Shown: positions 1-7,715, counted from the first letter of the stretch. The stretch: DNA of 11,335 nucleotides from an uncultured Collinsella sp. (GCA_900551305.1 URVK01000030.1:1-11335); one strand, 5' to 3'. The notes: generated by a model not told the origin, from the letters alone. Program-made: numbers and translations.

Positions 1-27
1 GTGGACGGCACCGAGCCGTACGCTTGA
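1..27 (+). CDS. 3' end of an upstream gene (partial, unidentified; possibly rpsA)
   Basis: Reading from base 1 gives VDGTEPYA followed by a TGA stop at 25-27. A strong terminator begins 7 bases later, which is what one expects at the end of a real gene. Eight residues are too few to identify a family. From actinobacterial gene order (rpsA next to coaE) the gene could be ribosomal protein S1, but this is inference from synteny only. The reading frame is also assumed, since the other two plus-strand frames stay open here. Confidence 0.35.
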   Translation: MDGTEPYA

Positions 28-33
28 ACTTGG

Positions 34-64
34 AAGGGGGAGGCCTCGCGGCCTCCTCCTTTTT
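34..64 (+). terminator. Intrinsic terminator after the upstream gene
   Basis: The 12-base left arm 34-45 pairs with 50-61 (one G-T wobble) around the four-base loop TCGC at 46-49. It is followed by a short T run at 60-64. The stem is GC-rich and directly follows the TGA at 25-27, so it separates the upstream gene from the coaE unit. Confidence 0.85.
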
Positions 65-131
65 GCGTTGTATATACGTTGTACTTTGGGACCTAGCTCC
101 CCCGTATGTGCTCTTACTGTTTGGCTGTATT

Positions 132-162
132 TTGAGTCCATCTAGTGTATTTGAGCGATAAT
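132..162 (+). promoter_or_regulatory. Candidate promoter for coaE-slt-uvrB
   Basis: A good -10 element, GATAAT at 157-162, lies about 30 bases before the coaE ATG. The best -35 candidate is TTGAGT at 132-137, with a spacer of 19 bases, which is longer than usual. A promoter is expected here because a terminator lies just upstream and coaE is the first gene. The exact elements are uncertain. Confidence 0.35.
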
Positions 163-190
163 TACTCGCATTGGCGTTAGGGAGGGCTTG

Positions 191-832
191 ATGTTTACCG
201 TATTTGTCTTGGGCAATATTGCTTCGGGTAAGTCAACTGCCTGCCGCTATTTCGAATCTCGTGGCGCTATGCTTATCGATCTGGATGAGCTTGCAAAATC
301 GCTGTATGTGCCGGGCTCTGATATCGTCAATACACTCGCGGATGAATTCGGTTGGGACATTTTGGATGAGGAAGGCGGCATTCGCCGCAGTATCCTCGCT
401 TCTCGAGCTTTCGCTTCTCCTGATTCGGTCGCACGGCTCAATGGCATCGTGCATCCCGTTCTGATTGAACAGCTTTCGCTTAGGATTCTCGATCCGGTTT
501 GTTGTACGGTTTCATCTCCCCGTTATCCCTTTGCGGTGGTCGAGGTTTCAGCTCCGACTGGTTTTGAGGATGCATTTGGCTTGGCTGATGAAATTCTGGT
601 CATTAGCGCCCCTTTGTCAGTTCGTCGCGAGCGCGCTATTCAACGTGGCATGGAGCCATCTGATTTCGATGCCCGTTCTGCTTGCCAGCCCGATGAGTCT
701 GCGCTGTGCAATCTCGCTACAACGGTGATTGATAATTCGGCAGCCGATAATTCGCTCTTTGAGCAGCTTGACTCATGGCTTGCATGCCACAGGTTTATAG
801 ATACTCCGGATAAGGAGGAGGCCGATGCCTAA
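191..832 (+). CDS. coaE: Dephospho-CoA kinase
   Basis: CoaE catalyses the last step of coenzyme A synthesis, the ATP-dependent phosphorylation of the 3'-hydroxyl of dephospho-CoA in the cytoplasm. The protein has 213 residues, a normal length for the family. The P-loop GNIASGKST is at residues 8-16, an IDLDELAK segment at 29-36 matches the usual (D)xDxL region, LNGIVHPVL at 83-91 is a typical CoaE motif, and VIDNS at 179-183 is the usual C-terminal signature. The loop that normally reads PLLFE is replaced by SAPTGFED around 120-127, so this copy is somewhat divergent. I chose the ATG at 191 because AGGGAGGG at 179-186 sits just upstream; an in-frame TTG at 188 is too close to it. The stop overlaps the next gene's start by 8 bases, so the two are translationally coupled. 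The gene looks more AT-rich than uvrB. Confidence 0.92.
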   Translation: MFTVFVLGNIASGKSTACRYFESRGAMLIDLDELAKSLYVPGSDIVNTLADEFGWDILDEEGGIRRSILASRAFASPDSVARLNGIVHPVLIEQLSLRILDPVCCTVSSPRYPFAVVEVSAPTGFEDAFGLADEILVISAPLSVRRERAIQRGMEPSDFDARSACQPDESALCNLATTVIDNSAADNSLFEQLDSWLACHRFIDTPDKEEADA

Positions 833-1406
833 GGCACGTTTCTTTACGTGGTATCGCGTGGCGCCACTTGCCGTTGTGTTCGTCTTCGGCCTTATTTCGC
901 TCGTCTACTCGTGTGCCCCTGCCGCTTTCTTTAAGCCGCTGTATCCGATTGACTACGAGGCGTATGTAAAGCAATCCAGTATTTCGCATAATCTGGATCC
1001 GTATCTGGTGTGCGCTGTCATTAAGTCGGAATCGAATTGGGACCCCGAGGCCGAGTCGAATCAGGGTGCTCAGGGATTGATGCAGCTGATGCCCGAGACT
1101 GCCCAGGATATGATCGCCAAGGGCCTTGTCGACGGAGGGGAGTATTCGGCCGACAATCTTAACGATCCGGCTACGAATATCGAGTTTGGCTGCGCATACC
1201 TCTCGTATCTTCTCGCCTATTTCAACGGGTCGACGGATAGTGCCATCGCCGCCTATAACGCCGGTATGGGCAATGTCGACGGATGGGCGCAGCAGAACAC
1301 GTCACTCCATAATGCGATTACCTTCCCTGAAACTCAGGCTTATCTGATTCGCGTCAATAATGCCTGGGTTCGATATAAGACTCTCTATCCCGATCGGTTC
1401 GTATAG
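825..1406 (+). CDS. Membrane-anchored lytic transglycosylase (GH23, Slt/MltC-like domain)
   Basis: Lytic transglycosylases cut the glycan strand of peptidoglycan between MurNAc and GlcNAc, leaving a 1,6-anhydro end. The 193-residue protein has one hydrophobic segment at about 12-29, probably an uncleaved signal anchor; Cys30 is preceded by VYS, a poor lipobox. The catalytic domain follows at about 43-190. SESNW at 68-72 carries the expected catalytic Glu69, GLMQLMP is at 84-90, a conserved NIEFGCAYL segment at 118-126, and AYNAG at 143-147. These are the standard GH23 motifs in the right order. The SD AAGGAGG at 812-818 is six bases before the ATG. The start overlaps the coaE stop, and uvrB follows after 51 bases. 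The short length suggests a housekeeping or accessory wall hydrolase rather than a full-length Slt70. The physiological role is not readable from sequence. Confidence 0.9.
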   Translation: MPKARFFTWYRVAPLAVVFVFGLISLVYSCAPAAFFKPLYPIDYEAYVKQSSISHNLDPYLVCAVIKSESNWDPEAESNQGAQGLMQLMPETAQDMIAKGLVDGGEYSADNLNDPATNIEFGCAYLSYLLAYFNGSTDSAIAAYNAGMGNVDGWAQQNTSLHNAITFPETQAYLIRVNNAWVRYKTLYPDRFV

Positions 1407-1426
1407 GACTAAGCTCACCGCCCGCG

Positions 1427-1452
1427 TATACTGCAGATGTATGAGTTAGGAG
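1427..1452 (+). promoter_or_regulatory. Possible -10 element and the ribosome binding site that sets the uvrB start
   Basis: TATACT at 1427-1432 resembles a -10 box; no clear -35 is visible 16-18 bases upstream, so the promoter is tentative. AGGAG at 1448-1452 lies five bases before the ATG at 1458 and favours that start over the in-frame ATG at 1437, which has no SD and would lie at or near the transcription start if the -10 is real. Confidence 0.35.
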
Positions 1453-1457
1453 TATCC

Positions 1458-3698
1458 ATGGCGGAATTTGAAGTAGAACGCGTTGGTGGTGAACTTAAGC
1501 GCTTTGGCGTTGAGGGCGCTGATGTGCCGTTTAAGGTCGTGTCTCCATACGAGCCCGCTGGTTCCCAGCCTAAGGCCATTGAGTCACTTGTGCGGGGCGT
1601 GAGGGACGGAGACCGCTATCAGGTTTTGCTGGGTGTGACTGGTTCGGGTAAGACTTTTACGATGGCCAAAACCATTGAGGCCTTGGGTAAGCCGACCCTT
1701 GTCATGGCTCCGAATAAAACGCTCGCCGCTCAGCTTGCGAGCGAGCTCAAAGAGTTCTTTCCCAATAACGCTGTGGTCTACTTCGTCTCGTACTACGACT
1801 ACTATCAGCCCGAGGCGTATGTGCCGCAAAGCGATACATATATCGAGAAAGACTCCTCGATTAACGAAGAGGTTGAGATGCTGCGCCATCAGGCGACCGC
1901 GTCACTGCTCTCTCGACGTGATGTGATCGTTGTCGCATCGGTCTCGTGTATCTATGGCATCGGTTCTCCTGAGGACTATGCGGGTCTGGCTCCAAACGTC
2001 GACAAGAAGGTGCCGCTCGAGCGCGATGACTTTATCCATGCGCTTATCGACATTCAATATGATCGCAATGACTATGACCTGGCACGTGGCACGTTCCGCG
2101 TGCGCGGCGATGTTGTTGACGTGTATCCGCCTTATGCCGAGCATCCGTTGCGGTTTGAGTTCTTTGGCGACGAGGTCGAGCTGATTGCCGAGATCGATGA
2201 GGTCACCGGTGAGATGCTTCGTGAGTATGAGGCCATTCCCGTATGGCCGGCATCGCACTACGTGACCGAGAAGCCGAAGGTCAAGGCGGCTCTGAAATCG
2301 ATCAGCGAAGAGTGCGAGAAGCGCGTGGCGGAGCTAAAGGCTACCGACAAGTTGCTCGAGGCGCAGCGTCTGCAGCAGCGTACCGATTATGATCTTGAGA
2401 TGCTCGAGACGATGGGCTTTTGCAACGGCATCGAGAACTACTCGCGTCATCTGGACGGTCGCAAGCCAGGCGAGCCGCCGTTTACCCTAATCGATTACTT
2501 TCCCAAGGATATGCTCTGCATCATCGATGAGAGCCATGTGACGGTGCCGCAGATTCGCGGCATGCACGAAGGTGACCGCTCGCGTAAGGTGACGCTGGTG
2601 GAACACGGTTTTCGCCTGCCCTCGGCGCTCGATAACCGCCCACTTCGTTTCGATGAGTTTGAGGCGAGGATACCCCAGTTTATCTATGTTTCGGCCACGC
2701 CGGGCGACTACGAGCTGCGGGTGAGCCAAAACGACGTTGAGCAGATCATTCGTCCGACCGGCCTGCTCGATCCCAAGATCGACGTTCGTCCGGTCCGAGG
2801 CCAGATTGACGATCTTGAGGACGAGATTCGCGAGCGCGTTGCCCGCAAGGAGCGCGTGCTGGTGACCACGTTGACCAAGCGCATGGCCGAGGACCTGACC
2901 GACCATCTGCTTGATGCGGGCATTAAGGTCAATTACATGCACTCTGATACGGCGACAATGGACCGTGTCGAGATCCTGCGAACGTTGCGCGAGGGCAAGA
3001 TCGATGTTCTCGTTGGCATCAACCTGCTTCGCGAGGGCTTGGATCTCCCCGAGGTCTCACTGGTGGCAATTCTCGATGCCGATAAGGAAGGCTTCTTGCG
3101 CAACCGCCGTTCGCTGATTCAGACGATTGGCCGTGCGGCCCGTAACGCCGATGGCGAAGTCATCATGTATGCAGACGTTGTGACCGATTCGATGAAAGAG
3201 GCCATCGAGGAGACGCAGCGCCGTCGCGAGATTCAGATGGCATATAACGAAGAACATGGCATTGTGCCCAAGACAGTGCGCAAGGCCATCAACGACATCT
3301 CAAGTTTTATTGCCGAGGCCGAAAAAACTGTGGGCTCCAAGGGACGCTCGAAGGGCGACTCTCTTGGCCATGGCGCATTCTATACGCCCGATGAGTCGGG
3401 CGAGGGCGGTGTGCCGGAAACGGTGGCGCCCGAGCAGACACTTGCGGAGCAGTTGGAAGAACTGCCGCATGACGAGCTTGTGCGGATCGTCGAAACCATG
3501 GAAGAGGATATGCGTAACGCTTCTGCCGCTATGGACTTTGAGGAGGCGGCGCGCCTGCGCGATGCTGTCGTTCAGATTCGGGCGATGCTCGAGGGTGCGT
3601 CTGAGGACGAGACGATCGAGCGCTTACGTTCGCAGGCCCGCAAGGGTTCCACGTTCGCATCGGGCAGAAAACGCCAGGGTGCACGGTTTAAGAAATAG
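1458..3698 (+). CDS. uvrB: Excinuclease ABC subunit UvrB
   Basis: UvrB is the damage-verifying helicase-like subunit of nucleotide excision repair. UvrA loads it, and it then recruits UvrC to the lesion. The protein has 746 residues, longer than the usual 660-700. Visible features in order: [13 protein letters not shown] at 29-41, Walker A GVTGSGKT at 59-66, the tyrosine-rich beta-hairpin [10 protein letters not shown] at 112-121, the DESH box at 357-360, SATPGDYE at 412-419, [11 protein letters not shown] at about 523-532, helicase motif [11 protein letters not shown] at 555-563, and a C-terminal UVR domain at about 668-705 for UvrC contact. The extra length comes from about 25 residues before the conserved core and a Gly/Ser/Glu-rich linker at about 624-665 before the UVR domain. 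The start is set by AGGAG at 1448-1452. I see no SOS-box-like site upstream. Expression probably comes from the coaE promoter, a weak local promoter, or both. Confidence 0.98.
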   Translation: MAEFEVERVGGELKRFGVEGADVPFKVVSPYEPAGSQPKAIESLVRGVRDGDRYQVLLGVTGSGKTFTMAKTIEALGKPTLVMAPNKTLAAQLASELKEFFPNNAVVYFVSYYDYYQPEAYVPQSDTYIEKDSSINEEVEMLRHQATASLLSRRDVIVVASVSCIYGIGSPEDYAGLAPNVDKKVPLERDDFIHALIDIQYDRNDYDLARGTFRVRGDVVDVYPPYAEHPLRFEFFGDEVELIAEIDEVTGEMLREYEAIPVWPASHYVTEKPKVKAALKSISEECEKRVAELKATDKLLEAQRLQQRTDYDLEMLETMGFCNGIENYSRHLDGRKPGEPPFTLIDYFPKDMLCIIDESHVTVPQIRGMHEGDRSRKVTLVEHGFRLPSALDNRPLRFDEFEARIPQFIYVSATPGDYELRVSQNDVEQIIRPTGLLDPKIDVRPVRGQIDDLEDEIRERVARKERVLVTTLTKRMAEDLTDHLLDAGIKVNYMHSDTATMDRVEILRTLREGKIDVLVGINLLREGLDLPEVSLVAILDADKEGFLRNRRSLIQTIGRAARNADGEVIMYADVVTDSMKEAIEETQRRREIQMAYNEEHGIVPKTVRKAINDISSFIAEAEKTVGSKGRSKGDSLGHGAFYTPDESGEGGVPETVAPEQTLAEQLEELPHDELVRIVETMEEDMRNASAAMDFEEAARLRDAVVQIRAMLEGASEDETIERLRSQARKGSTFASGRKRQGARFKK

Positions 3699-3701
3699 CG
3701 A

Positions 3702-3742
3702 ACAGGCCCGAGTTCCCTGTGGAGCTCGGGCCTGTGTCTTTT
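3702..3742 (+). terminator. Intrinsic terminator after uvrB, probably bidirectional
   Basis: Arms 3702-3716 and 3721-3735 form a 15-bp stem (one T-G wobble) around loop CTGT, followed by GTCTTTT at 3736-3742. It starts three bases after the uvrB stop. On the minus strand the stem is followed by a T-rich stretch (TTCGCTATTTCTT), so it may also stop transcription of the convergent minus-strand operon whose last stop is at 3762-3764. Confidence 0.9.
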
Positions 3743-3761
3743 GCGCGCTGGAATTCGTGCG

Positions 3762-5401
3762 TTAGAGGTCTGCGATCAGGGCTTCGGCGCAACGGATGCC
3801 GTCGGTGGCCGCGCTCATGATGCCGCCGGCATACCGGAAAGGTTCACCGCAAGGGTAGAGGCCCGGGGTCGACACGGCATGGCACGTTCGGTCTCGGGTG
3901 ACAGTGACCGGTGAGCTCGAACGAGTCTCCACGCCGGTAAGAACGGCATCGGGGCGGTCGTAGCCTCGTAGCTTTTTTCCGAGTAGGGGAAGTCCCAGGC
4001 GGAGCGACTCGACGATATGCTGCGGCAGGGCTTCGTCAATTGCCGTCCAGGTCACACCGAGCGGATAGGTGGGCTTTACCTTTCCGGGCGCCTTGCTGGC
4101 GCGTCCTGCGAGGAAATCTCCGACGAGTTGTGCCGGTGCGTTCCAGTTGGAACCGCCCAGGCGATAGGCGGCCGCCTCGCAGGCACGCTGGAGCTCGATG
4201 CCGGCGAGCGGGTCATCGTTGGGAAGGTCCTCAGGCGTGACGTTAACGAGCAGGGCGGCATTTGCGTTGCGTCCGTCGCGGGCATTGAGACTGGCCCCGT
4301 TGACGCACAGATGGCACGGTTCTGAAGAGGCGGCAACAACCTGTCCGCCGGGGCACATGCAAAACGAGAACACGCTGCGGCGTTGGGAAGATGGGCAACA
4401 AGTTTGTAGGGGGCCGCCCCGAGCGCTGGATGTCCCGCCGAGGCTCCATATTGGGCTCTGTCGATGTCGCGTTGCGGATGCTCGATGCGAACGCCCATGG
4501 CAAAGGTCTTTTGTGCGAGGGCCACGTTGTGGTCCTTAAGGAGCTCAAAAATATCGCGAGCAGAATGCCCGCAGGCGAGGATGAGGTGCTTTGTCTCGAT
4601 TGGCTCGTAAGCGGCGTCTTGGGACGATTGGACATCAATACCGGTGATGGCGCCAGACGCGTCGATGCGAATGTCGACGAGCTTCGTTCGATAACGGACG
4701 ACACCTCCGAGCTGCTCGATGCGCTGGGATATAGCGGTGACAACCTTGGGAAGGATGTCGGAGCCAATGTGCGGCTTGGCATCCCACAGAATATCGCGGG
4801 GCGCACCCGCCTCGACGAAGGTTTCGAGGATAAGGCGATGGGCGGGATTTTTTGTTCCCGTATTGAGCTTGCCGTCCGAGAAGGTCCCCGCGCCGCCCAG
4901 ACCAAACTGAATATTGCTCTCGGGGTCGAGGATGCGCTCCTTTAGAAAGAGGTCGATCGCCTGCGAGCGGCGAAATGCCGGGTCGCCGCGCTCGATAAGC
5001 AAGGGCTTAAGACCTGCTTTGGCGAGCGTGAGCGCAGCGAAAAGGCCGGCGCATCCGGCGCCGACAACGACAGGGCGTTCTTGAGGTGCGTCGGAGACGG
5101 GGGAGGGGAATGAAGGCTCATCGTCTTCTATCGCGCGTACGCGCGAGCGGTCACGCTCGGCAACGCTGTCGACCGCTTCTCGCTCGAGGTGGGGACTAGT
5201 CAGCTCAACACGAAAGCTCAGGATAAAATGGACGTCTCGTTTTTTGCGAGCGTCGATTGACTTGCGGTGGAGTTCGATGGACTTGATCTCGGAGTCCTTG
5301 CAACGTAGGATGCGCTTGGCGACTCGCTTGCCAACAATGAGGCAGGTATTTTCATCGCCGGCTTCATCGAGCGACACGTTGACTTGGGTGATTTCGATCA
5401 T
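3762..5401 (-). pseudogene. FAD-dependent oxidoreductase, COG2509 family, disrupted by a one-base frameshift near 4380
   Basis: COG2509 proteins are FAD-binding dehydrogenase-like enzymes with no settled substrate. From the ATG at 5401 the first frame gives an N-terminal domain (1-105), the FAD-binding motif VVGAGCAGLFAAL at 112-124, the family signature FGLGGAGTFSDGKLNTGTK at 166-184, and LILACGHSARDI at 273-284. It reaches PYKLVAHLPN, ending at residue 340 (base 4382), and then runs out of family similarity until a stop near 4076. The expected continuation VFSFCMCPGGQVV starts in another frame at 4373 and runs 203 residues to the TAA at 3762-3764, ending with YAGGIMSAATDGIRCAEAL. Only eight bases separate the halves. 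Adding one G restores N-GRS-VFSFC and a 546-residue protein. The start has SD AAGGAG (plus-strand 5408-5413), six bases away. It is third in the mrp operon. A fresh mutation or a sequencing error are both possible. Confidence 0.85.
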
Positions 5402-5419
5402 CGAGGTCTCCTTAGAGGC

Positions 5420-5451
5420 AAGAAAGAGGCCGTCCGGTATCCCAGACGGCC
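5420..5451 (-). terminator. Intrinsic terminator between the two flavoprotein genes, abutting the next gene's SD
   Basis: Plus-strand bases 5428-5437 pair with 5442-5451 as a 10-bp stem (one wobble). On the minus strand the loop is GATA and the tail is TCTTTCTT (5427-5420). The tail marks the minus direction; on the plus strand the T run is eight bases away from the stem. It lies 30 bases after the HI0933-family gene's stop and ends six bases before the SD of the COG2509 gene, leaving no room for a promoter between them. Confidence 0.75.
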
Positions 5452-5481
5452 CGAATGCGTTTTTGATTATAGACTGCGCGG

Positions 5482-6753
5482 CTACAGGCTGCTTGCAGCG
5501 CGAATGCCCGAGAGCCAGGCCCACGCAAGGTTAAAGCCTCCGCAATCGGCGTCGATGTCGAGCGCTTCGCCGCAGACGTAAAGCGGGGCGTCGACAGCGC
5601 TGCTCGCGCGTAGACTGGGTGTTGAGATGCTCTCGACAGATACGCCACCACGCGTGACCTGCGCCGAGCGCTCCTCGGCTGTTCCCTCGACGAGCAACTT
5701 AAAGTGCTTGAGGATCGAGACCAGGTGGATGACATCGTTGGAGCCTGGATGGCACTGCTCGAACGCCGTGCAGACGACGCGGGAGAGTTGCGGGGCGAGC
5801 ATGCCGTCGAGCCAACGGGGATCGCGGGGCGAAAAGCCGCCGAGCAGCTCAACGCGCCGGTTGAGCATATCGAGCAGCTCGTCTTTGGAGAGGTCGGGGA
5901 AAACGTCGAGCAGGATCGTATCGCCGTGCTGGATACGACGGGAGAGGTTGAAGACAGCGACGCCCGAGATACCGAAGGTTCGAAACAGGACTTCACCGTC
6001 TTCGTGCCAGAGCTCACTATGGTTACGGGCGAGCGTCAAGCGGGCGCGGACGCGTAGACCATCCAACGTCTTGAGTGCCGCCCGATCGCCAGCGACCGTT
6101 GCCGATACGGGGCAGAGGATGGGGTGCAGCGAAGTGAGGGGGAGGCGAAACGTATCGGCGATACCGGTGGGGTTGCCGCCCGTGGCGATAATTACGGCAT
6201 GTGCCTGCAGGGCCTCGTTCTTGCGAGGGACATCGGCGAGCGCTTTCCGAAGCGAGCGGAGCTCCGATTTTCGGTCGTCGTGCTTTTTTGCCTTGAGCGC
6301 CCGCGCTGGACGGTCTATTTGGAGTGCCCAGCCTTCGGAAGCTTTGTGCGCCGAGGCAACGTTGGCTCCGCAGATTAAGGTGATACCTAGGCGGTCGCAA
6401 ACGTTGAGAAGCGCGTCGCGCACCGATTCGGCGCGAAGGGAGCGCGGGTACAGCCGGCCTTCCTCGGAGGTTGTCATGATACCCAGCGAGGAGAAGAAAC
6501 CCATAAGCTCTTGTTCGGGCTGGGGGCCCATGACGGATTCGACGAATGCGGGGTGGTTATACCGCTGAGGATCAATCGATTCGTTGGAGAGGTTGCAGCG
6601 GCCGTTACCGGTCGCAAGGAGCTTAAGGCCACAGGCGATATCGCGCTCAACGATGCAGACGCTTTTGCCAGCGCGTGCGGCCGTAATGGCGGCGGCGAGG
6701 CCTGAAGCCCCGCCGCCGATTACCAGGACGTCATAGAAGGCGCTCGCGTTCAC
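5482..6753 (-). CDS. HI0933-family (aminoacetone oxidase-like) FAD-binding flavoprotein
   Basis: This is a flavoprotein of the HI0933/YhiN family (PF03486), often annotated as aminoacetone oxidase family; the true substrate is unknown for most members. The 423-residue protein starts with the Rossmann FAD motif GGGASG at 13-18, followed by the family hallmark GLKLLATGNGRCNLSN at 42-57, GRLYPRSLRAESV at 99-111, AVIIATGG in the middle, TRGGVSVESI near the C-terminus, and GEALDIDADCGGFN at 395-408. An unusually basic stretch (KAKKHDDRKSELRSLRK) lies in the middle domain and may be a loop insertion. The start codon is GTG at 6753-6751, directly after the TAA of mrp with no gap, and a weak GAGG lies inside the end of mrp, so translation is probably coupled. 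It is the second gene of the mrp operon and is followed by a terminator. Confidence 0.9.
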   Translation of the reverse strand: MNASAFYDVLVIGGGASGLAAAITAARAGKSVCIVERDIACGLKLLATGNGRCNLSNESIDPQRYNHPAFVESVMGPQPEQELMGFFSSLGIMTTSEEGRLYPRSLRAESVRDALLNVCDRLGITLICGANVASAHKASEGWALQIDRPARALKAKKHDDRKSELRSLRKALADVPRKNEALQAHAVIIATGGNPTGIADTFRLPLTSLHPILCPVSATVAGDRAALKTLDGLRVRARLTLARNHSELWHEDGEVLFRTFGISGVAVFNLSRRIQHGDTILLDVFPDLSKDELLDMLNRRVELLGGFSPRDPRWLDGMLAPQLSRVVCTAFEQCHPGSNDVIHLVSILKHFKLLVEGTAEERSAQVTRGGVSVESISTPSLRASSAVDAPLYVCGEALDIDADCGGFNLAWAWLSGIRAASSL

Positions 6754-7584
6754 TTAGGCCTCGTCGGTCTCGTGCGGGGTAATGGCCTCGACGGCAGAGA
6801 CTGCCTTGGGCAACATGTCATCGGGCAGCGCGGTCTCGACCTCGCCCTTATCGCAGGCCTCGGCGAGTGCCGGATTAATGGGAAGCTGGCCCAAGATGTC
6901 GAGGTTATAGCGATCTGCGACCTCGGGGAGCTTGCTCTTGCCAAAGACCTCGATCTTCTTACCGCAGTCGGGGCACTCAATATAGCTCATGTTCTCGACA
7001 ATGCCCAGAATGGGGACGTTCATCTTCTCGGCCATGTTGACCGCCTTGGCGACGATCATCGAGACCAGATCCTGCGGGCTCGTGACGATGACGATGCCGT
7101 CGACGGGCAACGACTGGAAGACGGTGAGCGCGACGTCGCCTGTTCCCGGAGGCATGTCGACCAGCAGGTAGTCGATGGGGCCCCACGAGGTCTCGCTCCA
7201 GAACTGCCTAATGGCGCCTGCGATGACCGGACCGCGCCAAAGGACGGGGTCGGTCTCGTTTTGGAGCAGCAGGTTGGAGCTCATGACCTTGACGCCGTGC
7301 TCGGAGATTTCGGGCAGCATGAGGTTGCCAAGGGCATGGACGTGGCGTCCGCTCATGCCGAACATCTTGGGGATAGAGGGACCGGTGATGTCGGCATCGA
7401 GGACGCCGACCTTGTGGCCGTGACGGGCAAGCTCGGTGGCGATGGCACCGGTGACAAACGACTTGCCGACACCGCCCTTGCCGGAAAGCACGGCGATGAC
7501 GCGTTTGACCTCGGACAGCGTGTTCTCCTCAAATTGCGACGGCGACGTTTGTCCGCCGGCGGCCCGTGCGTGCTCGCAACCCAT
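6754..7584 (-). CDS. mrp: Mrp/NBP35-type iron-sulfur cluster carrier ATPase (ApbC family)
   Basis: Mrp/ApbC proteins are cytoplasmic P-loop ATPases that bind an Fe-S cluster at a dimer interface and pass it to target enzymes. The protein has 276 residues. It shows the deviant Walker A SGKGGVGKS at 34-42, DADITGPSIPKMFG at 63-76, MPPGTGD at 144-150, and the cluster-binding CPDC at 204-207 within the segment after GIVENMS. It lacks the N-terminal MIP18-like domain found in longer Mrp proteins and instead has a short leader, MGCEHARAAGG, with one cysteine at position 3. The ATG at 7584 is chosen because AAAGGAG (plus-strand 7591-7597) lies six bases upstream; an in-frame ATG at 7641 has no SD and overlaps the putative promoter. 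It leads a three-gene minus-strand operon with two flavoproteins. A five-bp hairpin at 7607-7620 lies in its leader. Confidence 0.95.
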   Translation of the reverse strand: MGCEHARAAGGQTSPSQFEENTLSEVKRVIAVLSGKGGVGKSFVTGAIATELARHGHKVGVLDADITGPSIPKMFGMSGRHVHALGNLMLPEISEHGVKVMSSNLLLQNETDPVLWRGPVIAGAIRQFWSETSWGPIDYLLVDMPPGTGDVALTVFQSLPVDGIVIVTSPQDLVSMIVAKAVNMAEKMNVPILGIVENMSYIECPDCGKKIEVFGKSKLPEVADRYNLDILGQLPINPALAEACDKGEVETALPDDMLPKAVSAVEAITPHETDEA

Positions 7585-7639
7585 GTATGACTCCTTTGTA
7601 TATGTTGGGGCCGGAGCCCCGTGATGTGACACGAGCGTC

Positions 7640-7669
7640 ATTGTACCCTCGTTTGCGAGCGGGAGTCAT
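7640..7669 (-). promoter_or_regulatory. Candidate promoter for the mrp operon
   Basis: On the minus strand, ATGACT (7669-7664) and TACAAT (7645-7640) are spaced by 18 bases and match the -35 and -10 consensus at four or five positions each. Initiation would fall near 7633, giving a leader of about 50 bases before the mrp ATG. Two copies of TTTGCGA (plus strand 7652-7658 and 7669-7675) lie in the spacer and at the upstream edge. Confidence 0.5.
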
Positions 7670-7680
7670 TTGCGATGCAT

Positions 7681-7715
7681 TTGGGCCGAGCGTGCTTGCA
7701 ATACGATGGGCCCAA
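7681..7715. repeat. Imperfect inverted repeat between the LTA-synthase gene and mrp
   Basis: TTGGGCC at 7681-7687 pairs with GGCCCAA at 7709-7715, with a further CGT/ACG pairing inside (7691-7693 with 7703-7705). It lies 15 bases after the stop of the LTA-synthase-like gene. There is no T run on either side, so it is a weak terminator candidate or a processing/stability hairpin. Confidence 0.4.

Noticed and set aside
1466..1490. GAACGCGTTG near the uvrB start as an SOS box
   Set aside because: The spacing between half-sites is wrong (two bases, not four) and it lies inside the coding sequence.
4076..4381. Out-of-frame C-terminus of the first COG2509 half as a genuine new protein end
   Set aside because: It is rich in Pro, Ser, Arg and Ala with no family similarity, while the other frame gives the expected conserved domain.
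4371..4384. Programmed -1 ribosomal frameshifting
   Set aside because: There is no X-XXY-YYZ slippery heptamer and I see no obvious stimulatory structure. Restoring one base gives a perfect family motif, so a deletion or sequencing error is the simpler explanation.
4017..4945. Plus-strand open frames across the frameshifted COG2509 gene
   Set aside because: They mirror the coding periodicity of the minus-strand gene. No motif or SD supports them.
5402..5524. Upstream-extended start for the COG2509 protein
   Set aside because: The extension would be translated through the terminator hairpin and overlaps the end of the preceding gene. The ATG at 5401 has a good SD.
5627..7590. Long plus-strand open frames (5627-6568 and 6772-7590)
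   Set aside because: They are antisense to the HI0933 flavoprotein and mrp genes, have low-complexity composition, and lack SD sites and recognisable motifs.
7585..7641. Upstream ATG for mrp at 7641
   Set aside because: It has no SD, and it would begin inside the candidate -10 box. The ATG at 7584 has AAAGGAG at the right distance.
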